Assembly: GCA_021613335.1 (NCBI GenBank)
Contig: JAJTWR010000044.1
Span: 466,001 to 530,000, forward strand
Direction of reading: 5' to 3'
DNA: 64,000 nucleotides
DNA from: Whitmania pigra
Taxonomy: Eukaryota; Annelida; Clitellata; Hirudinida; Haemopidae
Shown: one piece after another, positions 25,768 through 37,680 of the stretch
Layout of the letters: each line of letters starts with the position of its first letter
Position numbering within the stretch: the stretch's first letter is position 1
Position numbers and translations under genes: made by a program
The notes under the pieces: generated by a model
What the model was told of the DNA's origin: nothing
Databases searched by the model: none
The model's input: the letters and a program-made list of their open reading frames with translations, nothing else

Positions 25768-26726
25768 CTTCACATATATATCTTGATCTCACTTTTGTGA
25801 GTTATAATTATAACGAAACGTTTCAGCTTAGATTCAAAATAACTTAATTTACTCATTGAGAGCATAGTAACTTTGACACAATAGAATAATTTTCCGGTAA
25901 AAAGACAACAAAATGCACGAATTTAGTCAACATTTTTCATATATTTTGTTAATTATCATTTACGATGAACTTAACAATTAAACGACTGTACCTTTAAAAA
26001 TGAATTCGAAACCGCAAAATAAGAGATGCGACCGACTCCGAAAGTCCCATACAATTTGAATGCATGAAAGACTGATTACTATATGAAACTCAAGTGGTAA
26101 AAGTAGGGTAAAATAAAAAAAAATACCCATGGTGGCTGAACAACATCTCTGATCTTTATACTTAGGTCAAGGTTTACTTGTACAAATCAAAAGTGATGAA
26201 TTATTATAAGACAACCTTGAATTATTCTCACGTCTAACTTAGCTTTATTACTTTTGTTTAACTAATGGATACTTAATTAGAATAATCTTCCGTTATGGTT
26301 TTAATAGAACTTCAAACTACTTCCATCTCCGATATTCGGTCTTAATGATCCAACCTAATCTGAATAAGAAATTAGCTAAATTTTGGTGTGTTCCACTATG
26401 GGAAATATGTGAGCAGTATTTTAAGTTCTCACGCTTGTTGAGAAACACTTTCAAAGTCTTGTATACCAGTTAACACTTTCAAAATGTTGATTAGCTATAT
26501 CGAAAGTTTTGACTCGATTGTAAAAAAGAGAAAATGATCAAAGTATAAAAAGTATCTTCAAAAGACTGTAAATGAAGATCATTCCTTTGCCTTTGATGAC
26601 TGAGATCGTGCACTTCTATACTGGTTCTAGCACTGGAGTAAGGATTTTTAAAATCAGCCGAGGTAACTGGGGAGATATTTTTTATAACATAATATTTATT
26701 TTTACAACAGTTAAGTATAGTACGGG
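25768..26726. other. Intergenic
   Basis: About 960 bp of A/T-rich DNA upstream of NUDT12, up to the hAT end at 26727. It contains chance frames only. No feature is recognised. Confidence 0.3.
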
Positions 26727-26885
26727 CAGAGGTGGGCAAAATACTCCCTACTGAGTATTTGAAATACCAGATACTAAAATATCTAAGAAAAGTATTTTAA
26801 AATACAAAATACTTCCTTGAGGTGCTTAAAATATTAAAATACAAAAGTATTTTGAAACACTTTTATTCAAATTACAAAATACCCC
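26727..26885. mobile_element. hAT transposon terminal fragment
   Basis: Begins CAGAGGTGGGCAAAATACTC, the common terminal sequence of many animal hAT elements, followed by the usual run of AAAATAC/GTATTTT subterminal motifs up to about 26885. No matching opposite end or transposase was found beside it, so it is a solo end or internally deleted relic. Confidence 0.65.
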
Positions 26886-26990
26886 AAATTTCACGGTCAT
26901 GGTTTGTTTTTAAAAGCAGCTGTTGAAAATTGTAAGTCATACATGACCTCTTTTTGTCATGCTCAACCGGGACGGATCAGGGTATACCAG

Positions 26991-27437
26991 TGTTGATACT
27001 TGTGCAAACTATTGTTGCGTACGTAACTGCGACATAAAACTAACATAGATTTATTAACAAGCACGAGTCCGGAGACAAGCGTCGAGAGCCCATCGAGACA
27101 AGAGCCGATGCGACCAAGCGGAAACGAGGAATAAGTCAAAACCAAGCGAAGTTGGAGACGAACGAGGCCAGCTGATGAGAGTTGGTTGGTTGGTTGGTTA
27201 TTTATTAACGTCCATTTCATAACTGATGAGAGTCTCCTTCTGTCGCTTAAATAGACTTTCGCTAGGACTTCAAACAAAAGAGTCCACTGCTATGCGCTGA
27301 GTCACTGTCGCTGTTCTGCACGCCTGAAGCCTGGAGAAGTTGTGGGGCGAAGTTCAGTGTCTGCACTCCACTCCTAGTCTTGCACGCCTGGAGCTTGTGT
27401 GTGATGATGCAAGTAGGACGAAGTTCAGTGTCCAACA
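26991..27437. repeat. Possible solo LTR
   Basis: A 447-bp GC-richer block bounded by TGTTG and CAACA, with TATAAAA-like text (CGACATAAAACTAAC) inside. It contains an internal imperfect duplication: TGCACGCCTG and GAAGTTCAGTGTC each occur twice between 27316 and 27433. No flanking target duplication could be confirmed, so the LTR call is tentative. Confidence 0.3.
27182..27222 (-). mobile_element. 41-bp 3' end of a LINE/SINE with 10-bp target-site duplication
   Basis: Read on the minus strand it is TTATGAAATGGACGTTAATAAATA followed by four to five AACC units, a tail type known from non-LTR elements. It is flanked by perfect copies of CTGATGAGAG at 27172-27181 and 27223-27232, which shows insertion by target-primed reverse transcription with extreme 5' truncation. 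Confidence 0.8.
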
Positions 27438-27621
27438 CTATCCAGAGATGCAAATTTGTCATCCATGTATTGAAGAATTTCTGATTATTTTTGTATCGGT
27501 GAATTGATCACTTCAAAAGAAAAAATAGCATTGCCATTCTCCAATTTTTAAGCTTGATACAGATGTATTCTTTCTATCTATATTCCTTGGCAATGGCACT
27601 TCTTGTTTAGCTCGTTCCAGG

Positions 27622-27700
27622 CAGTGCCGGATTAAGCCGGTGGGTGGCCCTGGACTCATTTGGAAGGAAGACCCCCTTTTTAATAGAAGAATTACCTGTG
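27622..27700. mobile_element. hAT-like terminal fragment
   Basis: Starts CAGTGCCGGATTAAGCCGGT, the terminus style of hAT elements, followed by GGGTGGCCCTGG. The extent to the right is unclear. Degenerate frames at 28000-28170 (SSFDSLKRLLK..., RLRN) vaguely recall a hAT transposase C-terminus, but I cannot support that. Confidence 0.45.
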
Positions 27701-28626
27701 TTTTATCTCAATGTCTTGTGATCTGAAATATCGTCACAAATCTTTAGCTCATCCGAAATATCGCGATGTCATAAGGCAGACTCCACTGGCGAGCAGCCTT
27801 CCTTCAGAGCTAGCGAAAGGCTAGTTTAATACGGCAGCCATTCGATGTCTTAGCTTCTCTTGCTACACGATACTTGATTAATTTTTTGTAATTTATATTA
27901 GTTCCAGGGTCGAATTTTAACCCACCAAATCTCAAGTTAAGACGTTACAAGTTTGATTAAGTGACTGAGTTATCTCTCATTTATGTTGCCTTAAATTTCA
28001 GTATCATCTTTCGACTCATTGAAACGTTTACTCAAAACGAGTTACATACAAAGTGCTTTAGGAAAGTTGCGCACAGCTTTTTTGTGGTCGAGGACCAGAA
28101 ACAGACTTAGGAATATCGTCGGGGCCGAGAAAATTTTTTACCTCATCAAGACAATGCAAGCAGTAAGACACATGTAAAGGACTTATATTTTTACTTATTA
28201 CTTATTTGTGAACTAGATAGGCTGATGTTCATAGTAAATCTTGAAACTTTAAAACTAACGAGAGTAAACAACGTGACGGTTGAAGATGCATGTCTGCAAC
28301 AAGCTTTGAGATATCAGGCTGTTTGTAGTTTGTATAAAAAAATTGCGGAAGCTGTAAAAGCTCTAAAATCAATCCGTCTAAGCTGATTGTGCGGCCTAGC
28401 CGTCACGCCACGGAACCAGTCCGAAGTCCGGCTGTTTGTTGGTCCAGTGGAAAAAATTGTTTAATTTAGAGATGTGCACCTGGCTACCGTCTCCATGTTC
28501 ATCCACAATCTCACGAAAATTGACTGAAAGGCTGATTTTTTTTCACTTTTCTTAGCCTTCGCGGCTAACATGACGACCAGTCGCCATCCAGAGGTTGTGC
28601 ACAATTGCTTCAAGGTACTGCAAGAG

Positions 28627-28705
28627 CAGGGACGTCATTTCAGCTTTTTCCACGGTGAGCAAACCCACGCAACTTCCCCCGGCTCCCCCCGCAATTATGT
28701 CCCTG
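28627..28705. mobile_element. Minimal hAT-like MITE with 8-bp target duplication
   Basis: Only 79 bp, from CAGGGACGTCATTTC to the inverted end AATTATGTCCCTG. The flanks are TGCAAGAG (28619-28626) and TTCAAGAG (28706-28713), 7 of 8 identical, as expected of hAT insertion. The inner part is C-rich (ACTTCCCCCGGCTCCCCCC). A related left end occurs at 37129. Confidence 0.65.
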
Positions 28706-28822
28706 TTCAAGAGATCATCCAACATAGAAGCAAAATCATAAACTTTCCTAAATTATCTGCAGGTAAAAAAAATAAATAAAAATATAATTCTGAATTAATT
28801 GCGCACATTAGTAAATTATCAT

Positions 28823-30618
28823 TTAGCAATAATAATCTGTGATCTCGGGATCATCTTTTTGAATGCTGAGTGCAGAAGATGTGAATGGATTAGCTACTGG
28901 AGGTTCAAAAAGTGGTGGTGTAACGGTATTGCTTTGCAAGGGTCCCATAGACATGCTGTGTTGGAGGAACCGAGGAAGTTCGGGGGTGCATTCTGCCGAG
29001 TGAGATCTCAGAGTTCGATTCGTCGTCTTCGAAGTGCCGGACGTTTGGAAAGATATCACTTCCATACTGCCAACCCTCATGTTTTTCTTGGAAGTACTCG
29101 GTTCTCGGAAATACTGGGCACTCCCTTCGGGAGTCCTTTCTGCCGTGCTGAAGTAACCGCTGCTGAAAGAGTTCTGATCGCAAGTGGCAGGTTGTGGTCC
29201 CGTATCTTGATCTTGCGAAGAATGCTGCGAGTCGTTGATGTAAGGAGGAGGATGCGAAGGCTCCTGTGTAGAAAAGATTTTGGAGGCACTTATTCTGCTG
29301 ATGAGAGGTAGGGATTTGAATAGCTGGGGTTTCAGATGACAAATCAAAATTAAAATCAATATAATGATTATCAAGCAGATGAGACTGAGACAAACAGCCA
29401 GGGTGATTGTAGCACTTGAGTCAGTACCTGAAAGCACATGCAAAATTAAAGGAATACACAATGGAAAGAAATCAGCTGTTGAGCATTACTCACTTGGAGT
29501 CTGAGATGCACCTAGAAATGCAAACAGAAGTTTAAAAGAATTTCATCCCATGGAGAATGTGGAAGTCTTACCAATGGTCCAACCCTTGCATGGTATGGAG
29601 CTGAAAAAGGGAGAGAGCAGTTTCTTATTGTACTCCATCATCCAAGTGGCAGCTGCTTCTCCACAGAGAACCTTCAAGTTGTTGTCAATGCAACCCAAAA
29701 AGAGATCACCAGCTCTGTCAAGTTCAATGAAAATCTAAAGAATTCAAAGATTTTGCTTGAAATTGAGATTTTCATATCCGAGAACCAACTGGCAAATCTT
29801 GTCTGTGGTTGTGGCAACATCTGAGTCGTTAGGAACCCTCTTAATGTATTCCGTCATAGAGTAATTGCATATTGCTGCATTCATTTGTAAGTTGTTGCCT
29901 TTAAAACATGACTGGTATTTAAGATATTCTGTAGATATCAAGGAAAACCCAGGTTAGTAGACATAAATGAACTCCCATGTATAAATTATACCATCTGTTG
30001 TTTCTCTACAGAGATATGAGAATGCTTTTCTGTGACCCTCATAAATTGCAAGAATACTAAATTGTATATAATTGAAGCAATTTTCCCTCACTGGGGAGAA
30101 ACATTTGTCAAAGTAATCAAATTTTCTGAAAAATATAAACATATAAATATTTACTTATAAGGATTTAAATTAATGGCCACGATATTTTAAGCATATTTTA
30201 AGGTAATTGACTAACTTCAAATACTATTATAATAAAATGGATAAAAATAATATTAAAATGAACTTGTCGAATTACAAACTTGCAAAAGCTGGTGAGTTGG
30301 GAACTATTTATACAAGGTATAACATATTGCAAAATAACATGGTCTTGGATGTACGACCAACAACGTTGAACATTTTCCTGGTTGCAGCTGATCGGAACCT
30401 CACAGGCGACTATAAAATAAATATGAATTCTTAAAAGCAATTCGATCAATCCAATATTCCTACTCCTAACTCCTAATAATGTTTATCCAAATTCGACCAT
30501 TTTACGAATTAAAATATAAACAAAGAAGAACATGGTGAAAAGTTTACAATTTCAATAACCTACTGAAATTGCAGGTAATGAAGTAAAGAGCAACTATAAT
30601 AGTAAATCTTTGTGGCAT
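28823..30618 (-). CDS. Unrecognised type I membrane protein: Cys-rich ectodomain and PPPY-bearing cytoplasmic tail
   Basis: Model complement(join(28823..29427,29494..29511,29572..29734,29786..29928,29992..30125,30280..30409,30564..30618)), 1248 nt, 415 aa. Every junction keeps phase, including an 18-nt micro-exon (encodes ASQTP). Order: signal peptide MPQRFTIIVALYFITCNF; ectodomain of about 190 residues with about 14 Cys in spaced pairs (CNQENVQRCW, DKCFSPVRENC, SCFKGNN...ICN, LGCIDNNLKVLCG); Ser/Thr stalk; one membrane helix (ATITLAVCLSLICLIIIILI); then a Ser/Pro-rich tail of about 165 residues with HPPPYIND, a PPxY motif that usually binds WW domains such as those of Nedd4-type ubiquitin ligases. 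The family was not recognised. It could be a cell-surface receptor or adhesion protein with ligase-controlled turnover, but that is inference. Confidence 0.7.
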
Positions 30619-32190
30619 ATTCCAACGACAGACAATTCAATTTGACATCATTAAAATCAGTCACAAGCAATTTCTGAGTCAGTTTTAACAGCAAAAAAAT
30701 GTTCACAGGCAGCGAAAGTTCGAAGCCAATTTGCTCGTAAATGGATGGGCGTTACTATTCAACGACTGAACGGGCTTGCTTGAACGTTATTAATAGACAT
30801 TTTTTGCTTAATTAATTAACAGACAGATTTTACCGTAGATTATCAAATACCAGTTCTTCAATAAAGTATTGAAAATTTGTTGCATCTAATTTTTTGCCCT
30901 GATTTTAAACATTAACTGTTCATTAAAAGCTAGTGAGGTAAAAAATTTTGATAAACACGAATGCGCTAACCAGTTTATAACTATAATAACGACATTAATA
31001 ATGTAACCATTTACCAACAAAGCAGGAAACTCCGACAACACAAAGATCAAATGGATGAAAAGCAGTCAGAAATTCTTATTTAATTAAATAATTATATCAG
31101 CAGCTCGAATAAAGTGAAAGTCTTTGAGGGACGAATGAGTCAAAATCTGTTAAGACTTCAGATGTTTAAGGAAGTTATCAGATAAGACTTCAGATTTATC
31201 TGAATTAACATTTTGTTGAAAGAACCTATGCTGCTTGTTATTTATGCTTCAATGATTCAATTTAATCATACCGGTGTGTTGTACATAAAAGTCTCTGTTG
31301 AGGTCGTGACAAGAAAATTACTGTGGTCTAGGGCAGTTACTCGACTTTGTACGATGCTCTTCCTTTGATCCATAATTGGATAAAAAAACATCATCTAGAG
31401 AATTTCTAAGCAGATAAAAGCATTCGTCGTGCTTATAAATCATCTGCATCTTCCTTATCTTGCTTTTTCTTGCATTCATCTCCCGATATTCCGTTTAATG
31501 ACTGCACACAACCTCAAGGTGAGCACAGAGCAATGAATTAAGCTTTCGAAATATTAAGATTTAGAAAACCTTCCGAACAAATACTGAAATAAGATAATCT
31601 CAAATGTGTCTGAAATGCACTTGCTTGGATGGAGTAGAACAGGTTTGAATGAAGGACAAAGATCCACAAATCCAGTTTCGCTTTGAGGGAAACTTCTTGA
31701 AAGCAGTCACCTGCCAATCAAACTCACTTCATGTTTTCCTTCACCTGTTTTTTTTCTGACACCTGTTACGATATTATTAAGGTTTTAATTGGTCGACACA
31801 GTGTCAGCGGATTAATCCAAAACAGGTTTCTAAGTTCATTTCAAAAAACGGTTTCCTCAGAATTATTTGTAAGCGATTTTTATCGAGACGATCATGATAC
31901 ATAAAGATAAGATAGCAAGGTTTCTCTTCAACGCAAACTCACATAAACACTCGCGCAGATTTTATCAGAAACTGGGGCAGTATTTCGGACAAGAAATGGC
32001 ACATAATGGAACTTTAGCCCGGAAAGAGTAACTCGATTCTTATGACCTCAAGAATCACCTGGAATATCAGGTTCCATGAAGCTCTCTTATCCTTCCATCT
32101 CCATCTGATAAGAACATGTCCGCTCAAAACATCGGAAAAAATGTGAAATCCTATCCACAATAACAATAATCACGTAATGAATTTAGACTT
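30619..32190. other. Intergenic
   Basis: About 1.6 kb upstream of the Cys-rich membrane-protein gene. A/T-rich, with no coding signal, RNA gene or repeat that I can support. Confidence 0.3.
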
Positions 32191-32192
32191 GG

Positions 32193-32249
32193 CGATGATG
32201 ATGATGATGATAACGATGACGATGATGATGATAACGATGACGATGATGT
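32193..32249. repeat. (GAT/GAC)n microsatellite
   Basis: Imperfect GAT/GAC triplets broken by AAC (GATGATGATGATAACGATGACG repeated). Confidence 0.9.
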
Positions 32250-34215
32250 ATTTTTATCATTAGCATAATTGGCAAAAGGTAATTAAATCCACTAATGATA
32301 GATTGTAAGACAAATTTATATTTACCTTAAAAACCAATGAGAAATAAAGCAAAATAACACAACAAACATGGAGGAGAACGATTTGCAACAAGTCGATTAA
32401 TAATCAGAACATAACTCCAACAGCCATAACTTGTTGTTGCATCTCCAGACAGTTATTGCAGGTCATGAAAGCATCAAAAGTTGACGTATGTTATTGCGAA
32501 CTTATTTTTATTTGAAGTAAAATGATTTTATTGGTGCTAAAATTATCACGTCATTATCGGAAGGGTTAAAAGCTAATAAAAACTGCTAAACTTCATAACA
32601 ACTTTTAATTTCAAGTCATTTGAAGATTTTAACATACATTTTTGTTTTAAGCACCTCGTGGTTAACTAGTGAGTTAATAATTGCATTTTTGTGACTAACT
32701 TGTGGAGAAATAATTAGGTAATGAATTAATAATTAAATTTTTGTAGCAACTCTTTAACGCTATAATTTTTATTTTGCAAATGTCAGGAACTTTTTATCGT
32801 CTTCATGATTAAGCATCGCCGACATCACAATCTTATCTCCCTCAACAAAGAAACAAAAGTTAAGCGGCTAGATATGCAAACATTCAGAGTTTTTTCAAAA
32901 TAATAAATAAATAAGTAAATAAATAAATAAGCGATAATATTAATTGAAAATAACCGAATCATCTCCACAGAGCCACCTTCTCCCCTGAGAAGTACGTGGA
33001 TGGAGTGATGGATAAAGATGGAGTGAAAGTTTCTTTGAGCCGGGAAAAACTTCGTCTGCACAACTCACGCACAACAGCAGACGGAGTTGATATAAAATTT
33101 AGACGGGTTATGATCAGCTAATCTTCTTCTTCTCGAAGGAAGTTTTCTGGATAATTCAGTCGTCCTTTGCTCGCTCTGAACAAGTTGAGTTTTAAAAGAT
33201 CTTATTGAAAGATGTCTAATAGCAGCTAGTAAATTTACTAACCAACAAATTATGGTTAATAATTGATTATTTATTTTTTAATTGATTATTTAATCCTTCG
33301 AGGAAAGGGGAGGGTAACGTAGTATTCTCGATGTGCTCAAAAATTTTCGAGAATTCGCTGCGTTAACCGTCTTCGACAGCTCGAAAGCGTCAGAAGTTGA
33401 TCTTTTAAAATGCTCCAAAGATGGCGGACAAAATGAACTCCAAGCAGATGAACGCTGTTGAATGAAATACACTTTTGAGGAGATTTTAATTTCAAGAGAG
33501 TTTTTAATTGAGCCAATCCTGCTAAGAACAACTGTGCAACTGTGTCATCAACTGACGAAATATTGAAACAATGACTTGAGATCCTCCTTTGGCAATTGTG
33601 TACATCCCCTCGAATGTTGATATTCTTGTAGTTATCATAAATTTAAATGCTGATGAATTATATGAAATATGAGTTATTTTTTATTTCATTTATTTGTAAT
33701 AAACTTCATTAATAACAATAAAGTTTGCAATAATTACGTAATGTAATAACGATATTATTGGAATATTCGTGAATAATTACATCAATCATTGATATACTTA
33801 TAATGATATTTCTACAATTTTATATTTTAAATTTTTATTACCTTAGTTAATGATGTATTTATAATTATATTGTTATAATTTTATATTTTTAATTTTGATT
33901 ACATAAATTAATGATATATTTATGTTGAAATCACTACTTTTTTTTTGTATTCCTGTTATCATTCCACATCTGTAACTTATTATTATAGCAAGTTAATAAT
34001 TTATTCAGTTGAATTTAATTTTTTGATTAATTACAAAACCATACACTAATAAAAATTAAATAATTAATTTATTATATGATGTATTAAATATTAATTTTTA
34101 ATTTTACATGCGATGATTCACTTCCCTGCCTTGAGTGATTCTACAAATGAGTTCATACGAGCCATGGAGAGATCAGAGAACCAAAAACAAGGCTTCAGTT
34201 CTAAGCACTTTCTTT
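32250..34215. other. Intergenic, A/T-rich
   Basis: About 2 kb with no supported gene. It contains a (AAATA)n-like patch at 32902-32931 and a GC-richer island at 33290-33480 with only short overlapping frames on the minus strand, which I do not regard as coding. Confidence 0.3.
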
Positions 34216-34219
34216 CACT

Positions 34220-34350
34220 ATTCCATCCACCATTGCATCCACCAATCCATCCACCACTTCATCCATCATTCCATCCACCAATCCATCCACCATTCCATCC
34301 ATCATTCCATTCGTCAATCTATTCACCATTCCATCCACCATGTACCAATT
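34220..34350. repeat. CCAT-rich minisatellite
   Basis: Degenerate units of CCATCCAC/CATTCCATCCA, about 8-12 bp each, for about 130 bp. The open frames across it (HPPIHPP..., IHHSIHQS...) are products of the repeat. Confidence 0.85.
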
Positions 34351-34795
34351 AATTCAGAATTCCCTCATTAAAATGGTAAAAACAACTTTTGCACGCCATT
34401 TTGTTTTCAAAACCTAAACTTATTCTTCTGCTCTATTGACGCCTTTCGTGACTTGTCAGTTTATTGCGGGTCATCGAGTTAAAATGCAGACGACAAAGTA
34501 TTTATTTTCTTTATTTTCAAAAGTGGAAACTTTCAACTATTTGGGAATTCAGTTTTAGAAGGAATTTCAGGGTGAACTGATGGGCGAACTATTGATGGAG
34601 GTGCATGGCAGGCAGACGACAACAACAACAATCAAATGAGGATACTTTCCCGCCAAAACTTGACTGAATTTGAGAATGAAGATGTCATACATGTCCTGCG
34701 ATGAAGTCTTCATTAACGTGGTAATCATAGGACTTGTTGCCTTGAGAGAGTCACGTGATGATGTGAATTAATAACGCAATGACGTAGGCGAAGAA

Positions 34796-35048
34796 GAAGA
34801 TGATGATGACGACAACGACGACGGTGATTACATGATGAGGATGATGATGATGATGATGATGATGACGACGATGATGATCGCATGGAGAGATAATGGTGAT
34901 AAAAGCTGCTATAATTGATGTTGTGATAATGGTGATGATAGCGAAGGGAAATGGTCTTGATGCTGCTGCTGAGTGATGAAGGAAGCAAATCATTGCACCC
35001 TGTTTATGATCGATGATGACGAAGACGACGACGATGACGACGACTATG
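34796..35048. repeat. GAT/GAC-rich triplet tracts
   Basis: Two tracts (34796-34880 and about 35015-35048) of imperfect GATGATGAC triplets separated by about 130 bp of purine-rich DNA. Confidence 0.85.
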
Positions 35049-35200
35049 ATTGTGGTGTTAAGGCGATGCGTTATCAAGATTTTGAATTAAAATATATCAT
35101 TCTTATTAAAATATTAATGAACAGTTGTTTGTAGTAATATTTATATAAATTTAAATATTAATCTATGAATTTGCAATTTTATGTTTACTAATACTTTAAT

Positions 35201-35230
35201 AATAATAATAAGATAATAATAATAATAATA

Positions 35231-35269
<39 letters not shown>

Positions 35270-35315
35270 GAATAATAATATAATAATAATAATATAATAA
35301 GAATAATAATAATAA

Positions 35316-35357
<42 letters not shown>

Positions 35358-35386
35358 GAATAATAATAATAATAAGAATAATAATA

Positions 35387-35461
<75 letters not shown>

Positions 35462-35483
35462 CATAATAATAATAATATAATAA

Positions 35484-35578
<95 letters not shown>
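35201..35578. repeat. (AAT)n microsatellite array
   Basis: About 380 bp of AAT units on the plus strand with occasional ATAAT and AAG interruptions. Confidence 0.95.
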
Positions 35579-35640
35579 GAATAACAAAATTAAGATAATA
35601 ATGATAATAATATTAATAGTAATGATAACAATAAATATTA

Positions 35641-37128
35641 TTATGAAGGTAGATAGGTTTATGAAAGTTGAACAACGAGATTATTTGGACGGAGCAGTTT
35701 CAAAGCCATTCCCGGTTGTACCAAGTTAACACTCCGGAGGACCAACAACCCAGGCACCCCTAATTAAAAAAAAAAATTTTTACATCCTCCGCTGGTGGAT
35801 CTAGAAAAACTAGAAATTGATGACTAACCGGCAATGTGGCTACCAAAGAGCTACCAAAAGCATTTTTTCTAATAAAATAAAAAAAAATTAAATTATAAAA
35901 ATGTATTATGACTAATACGCAGTCAATATCTGTATTCAAAATAATTTACAATTAAGTGGAAGCAGTAATAATTTAAAAATTTAAAATAATTTATTCCGTT
36001 TAAATAATTACAATAATCAATTAATCAATATTTTTTCTCGGATCAATGGATATGACGCTACATAACTGATGCTGGTTACCTGATCTTTGACATCAATAAA
36101 ACCTCATTTGTTTCCATATTTTTCTATTATAAATTTCATTTCGTTGTCATTTTTGTATTTATTCTCGACGGGAATTCATTACATCATTCATTATATCCAT
36201 TCATTATATTATTCATTATATCATTCATTATATCATTCATTGTATCATTTCAATGTCAAAATAATTTTATGAAATTACAATTACGCAATACAGGCGTTTT
36301 AGCAGTTGAACATTTATTGTGATCTCTACCATGATCATAAGACGTGGATTAAAATAAATTTTCGATAATTTATGGAAATAAAAAAAGAGATTTAAAATTA
36401 TAAAATTATTTTAAATAAAGCATTTGCAATTAAATAAATATAAAGTATAAATAAATCAGTACAAAATGGCAGCAAATAAATTAGATATTCTTAAAGATTT
36501 GAGAATATTTTTAATCAGTGTTTTATACCAAACTCTTCTAAATATAAATAATATAAATAAATTAAATAATTTAAATTAAGTGAACTTAAATGAATTGTAA
36601 AATTTTTCTCATTAAATTAAAAAAATCTATCATAACTATCTAAACTCACACTCAAATCGAGCCTCAAAATAAACACGTACATTAACATCGTTAGACGTTC
36701 AAATCATCAGAAGGTTCATTAAAATTAAAGAAAGTAAATACCAACACTAGTGCAAAACAAGCCACACCCCCAATCAAAAGTATTAGCATAATTATGTAAA
36801 TAACAAATAAATTATGTTCTAATCTGAAAGTTAGTTATGTCTAATATTGTAATTTCTTTCTCAGCCAGGTGCTATAATTTAATCTTAATTATTAAAATTA
36901 TATTTGATATTTAAAGATTTTTAATTTGCATTAGTGTAATTTATTACAATCGTCATTAAATTAACTTTAATCACCAAAATTAACGAACTATCTAACTATT
37001 TAAATCCAATTAACATAAAATTAAATCCAAAATCCCATTTGTCGCTTAAAACACTTCAACAGCCGAATATGATCAACATTCACCGAATTAATGCACAGTT
37101 GCACACAGTTGCATACAGTTGCATACCC
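35641..37128. other. Intergenic, A/T-rich
   Basis: No gene seen. It includes a short tandem array of ATTCATTATATC units at 36172-36250 and three CACAGTTGCATA-like units at 37093-37123 just before the element end at 37129. Confidence 0.35.
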
Positions 37129-37265
37129 CAGGGACGTCATCTCAACTTCTTCCAAGGTTCCAAGGGGGTACAAACCCTGAGATGAAGCAATGAGAAGATG
37201 AGATTTTTTTGCTTCCAGCCAAACTTTAAGGGGACCTCATCCCTCCCTGCCCCCCCCCCCCCCCC
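37129..37265. mobile_element. Transposon end related to the MITE at 28627, with poly-C tract
   Basis: Starts CAGGGACGTCATCTCAACTTC, closely matching CAGGGACGTCATTTCAGCTTT at 28627. It runs into GGGGACCTCATCCCTCCCTG and then about 17 Cs at 37250-37266. The right end and target duplication are not clear because of the poly-C run. Confidence 0.5.
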
Positions 37266-37499
37266 CATCCAATAACCCTACTTGTTGCACAATTCACGCA
37301 GAAGGTATTTGTTTTGTAAACAAATAAAAACAAAAAAACAACTAAAACAAGCTCTGAAGCATCGAATGAACGTTTTAAAGAAATGGTTTTAAATGGTTTT
37401 ATCTGGAAATCTGAGGTTCTCAACAGATACTGAACTTATTTCGAAAGGTTGAAGTTTTTTTGGTGGCAGATTAAAGTGTGCAAGCAAGTTGTTTCTACT

Positions 37500-37680
37500 T
37501 TGTTGTTCTTGTGTGCAGTTGTTCCTCTGTGCAGTTGTTCCTGTGTGCAGTTGTTGCAGTTGTTCTAGTGTGCAGTTGTTGCTGTTGTTCTAGTGTGCAG
37601 TTGTTGCTGTTGTTCTAGTGTGCAGTTGTTGCTGTTGTTCTAGTGTGCAGTTGTTGCTGTTGTTCTAGTGTGCAGTTGTT
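37500..37680. repeat. 25-bp minisatellite (GTGTGCAGTTGTTGCTGTTGTTCTA)n
   Basis: About five full copies of a 25-bp unit, built from GTGTGCAGTTGTT followed by GCTGTTGTTCTA (split here at 13 and 12 bases). Shorter variants at the left end (GTGTGCAGTTGTTCCT) show how it grew. Confidence 0.9.

Noticed and set aside
27960..28170. hAT transposase C-terminus resemblance (SLKRLLK, RLRN)
   Set aside because: Only a few residues match and frames change; not enough to call.
28799..29311. 170-codon plus-strand frame
   Set aside because: Antisense to the cytoplasmic-tail exon of the Cys-rich receptor, whose seven-exon phase chain is much stronger evidence.
34220..34350. CRISPR-like regular repeats
   Set aside because: No unique spacers; units are directly adjacent and degenerate, and the genome is eukaryotic.
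34113..34371. HPP/HHS-rich frames
   Set aside because: Coding appearance comes from CCAT minisatellite units.
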